A stretch of 41,988 nt of DNA from an uncultured Gammaproteobacteria bacterium (GTDB lineage Bacteria; Pseudomonadota; Gammaproteobacteria; DRLM01), in contig CAMYKQ010000036.1 in assembly GCA_947259075.1 (NCBI GenBank), forward strand, positions 1 through 41,988. Reading direction: 5' to 3'. Shown one piece after another: positions 40,915 through 41,988 of this stretch (position 1 is the first letter of the stretch; every line of letters starts with the position of its first letter). Below the pieces are notes generated by a model. It was not told where the DNA came from. It saw only the letters and a program-made list of their open reading frames with translations, and searched no databases. A program made the position numbers and the translations under genes.

Positions 40915-41526
40915 ATGAGCACAACGATAACCGGCCCCGACGGCAAATCACGTTGCGGCTGGTGCAATGCCGCACCGGAGTTTTTAGCCTATCACGACAC
41001 CGAATGGGGTTTTCCGGTCAGCGATGATCGCCGCTTATTCGAGAAATTGAGTCTGGAGGGTTTTCAATCTGGATTGAGCTGGCGCACCATCCTCGCCAAG
41101 CGCGAAAATTTCCGCGCCGCCTTCCATGATTTCGACTTTGACAGCGTCGCGCGTTTCACTCAGCGCGATGTCGCTCGTCTGCTCAAGGACGAAGGGATCG
41201 TGCGTCACCGTGGCAAAATCGAAGCCGTCGTCAATAATGCGCGGCAGGCTCAGGCGCTCGTCAAGCGCGAGGGTTCTTTGGCGGCCTTTGTCTGGCGTTA
41301 CGAACCCGATGCGAAGCAGCTTGCGGAGCCGCAGAGCGCCTCGACCTCGGCGGAATCGCTTGCCTTGTCGAAGGATTTGAAAAAGATGGGCTGGAAATTC
41401 GTCGGGCCCACCACGGTGTATGCCTTCATGCAAGCGATGGGGCTGATAAACGACCATGTCGCGGACTGCGTAATCAGAGGCAAAGTTGAGCGCGCGCGCA
41501 AGGGTTTCACCCGGCCGGGGCGCTGA
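40915..41526 (+). CDS. tag: DNA-3-methyladenine glycosylase I
   Basis: This is a 203-residue DNA repair enzyme that removes 3-methyladenine. Family landmarks: RCGWC near residue 13 and YHDTEWGFPVSDDRRLFEKLSLEGFQSGLSW at 26-56. The zinc ligands are conserved: Cys14, His27 and, near the C-terminus, NDHVADC. The middle block GIVRHRGKIEAVVNNAR and KFVGPTTVYAFMQAMGLINDH are also typical. Length fits E. coli Tag plus a short tail. The start at 40915 lacks a strong ribosome site. Confidence 0.95.
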   Translation: MSTTITGPDGKSRCGWCNAAPEFLAYHDTEWGFPVSDDRRLFEKLSLEGFQSGLSWRTILAKRENFRAAFHDFDFDSVARFTQRDVARLLKDEGIVRHRGKIEAVVNNARQAQALVKREGSLAAFVWRYEPDAKQLAEPQSASTSAESLALSKDLKKMGWKFVGPTTVYAFMQAMGLINDHVADCVIRGKVERARKGFTRPGR

Positions 41527-41571
41527 TGTATGGCGCGTTTATTTTGGGATGTGTGGTGATTCGCAGCAAGC

Positions 41572-41610
41572 GTAGGGCGGAAGCCCAACGGGCGTTCCGC
41601 CGGATGTTTG
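41572..41610 (+). repeat. Single REP unit next to the RAYT gene
   Basis: GTAGGGCGGAAGCCCAACGG leads into GCGTTCCGCCGGATG; the arms GGCGGAA and TTCCGCC pair. It sits 8 bases beyond the ancestral end of the RAYT frame, the usual position for a REP recognised by its own RAYT. Confidence 0.88.
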
Positions 41611-41617
41611 CCGCGGC

Positions 41618-41988
41618 TCAACACCCCCGCTCACCGCCGATCATGTCCGCCGAAACACCTCCGCCCCAATTGACCGGATAGGCGCCGCGTTTCACCCAAT
41701 GATGAAACGTCGAGTGCGGCCATTACGCCACCGTGGCGGCGTGTCCGTGTTTCACCGGATTGTAATGAATGCAATCGATATGGCGGGCGTAATCGGTCTC
41801 ATCGCGTAGCGTATGTTCCCAGAAACGGCGTTGCCATATGTCGCGTTCTCCCTTGGCGCTGCGCACCGCGGAACGGCGCTCATCGGGAGGCACGGCGCGC
41901 ACGAAACGAATCTTGATGGCTTTGATGCGATTGGCGTAATCAGCGTCCCCCGGCGGCAGGGTGATGACGCAATGCATATGATCCGGCA
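41618..41988 (-). pseudogene. RAYT (REP-associated tyrosine transposase), decayed and cut by the window edge
   Basis: The visible part begins PDHMHCVITLPPGD, with the HUH metal motif His-Met-His, and continues through KGERDIWQRRFWEHTLRDETDY to HIDCIHYNPVKHG, all typical of RAYT/IS200-like Y1 transposases. Two faults are visible. The position of the catalytic Tyr in DYIxxNPVKHG is Cys here (codon TGC, 41771-41773). An in-frame TAA at 41723-41725 stops the frame early; directly after it, in the same frame, reading continues as WPHSTFHHWVKRGAYPVNW and further, which matches the RAYT C-terminus, to TGA at 41618-41620. The N-terminus lies beyond the right edge. It is almost certainly inactive, though its REPs remain. 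Confidence 0.88.

Noticed and set aside
40406-40918. 170-codon plus-strand frame across the VOC gene, REP pair and tag leader
   Set aside because: Out of frame with VOC and made partly from REP sequence; Arg-rich with no recognisable domain.

Overview
The window looks like a chromosomal segment of a GC-rich gammaproteobacterium, not identified further. Support comes from type IV pilus minor pilins, UbiD-type ubiquinone synthesis, an HAE1-type RND pump, a split class II ribonucleotide reductase (NrdJa/NrdJb), a PEP-CTERM secreted protein, sigma-54-type promoters and a REP/RAYT system. Housekeeping genes are GC-rich. AT-richer islands stand out at 1-2700 and 11306-12124.

Layout. 1-2750: a minus-strand array of four complete integron gene cassettes plus the start of a fifth, with attC sites whose paired core sites match cassette by cassette. 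No integrase is visible. Two cassette proteins carry HEPN-like RNxxxH motifs. 2813-6782: PPi-dependent phosphofructokinase, an adenylate kinase fused to a long Lys/Ala-rich histone-H1-like tail, and hemB. 6895-11279: an RND adaptor/pump pair. 11306-12124: an AT-rich DUF3800 gene. 12236-14939: plsY, folB, folK and a pteridine reductase, with intergenic repeats. 15264-17670: a MidA/NDUFAF7-type methyltransferase and a patatin-like lipase. 17975-22146: a pilE-like pilin divergent from a minor-pilin operon (fimT, pilW, pilX, pilV) with a good sigma-54 promoter. PilV ends in a Thr-rich tandem-repeat stalk and a Cys-rich tip. 22210-26982: an overlapping operon of a GT2 polyprenyl-phosphate glycosyltransferase, a small EmrE-like flippase, a GT-C-like membrane protein and an anchored beta-rich protein. 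27164-31875: nrdJb/nrdJa with NrdR-type boxes, and a DegQ-like protease. 32060-36951: two exported or anchored unknowns, a PEP-CTERM lectin-like protein behind a sigma-54 promoter, an orphan ParA and ubiD. 37112-40081: a PhnD-like binding protein and a chemoreceptor. 40386-41988: a VOC gene cut short by a REP pair, tag, a REP, and a decayed RAYT transposase running off the right edge.

How genes may work together. The most suggestive block is 17975-26982. A minor pilin with a mucin-like Thr stalk is followed by what looks like a lipid-linked sugar synthesis, flipping and transfer set, which suggests O-glycosylation of the pilus or surface (inference). The phnD-mcp pair, with no ABC permease or ATPase alongside, suggests binding-protein-mediated chemosensing (inference).

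Mobile structure. Besides the cassettes and REP/RAYT there is a pair of 150-bp elements at 17726-17875 and 40083-40232, in opposite orientation, each flanked by a 5-bp A/T direct repeat. They keep the same series of hairpins while the stem sequences differ in a compensatory way. I found no tRNA, rRNA or CRISPR array.
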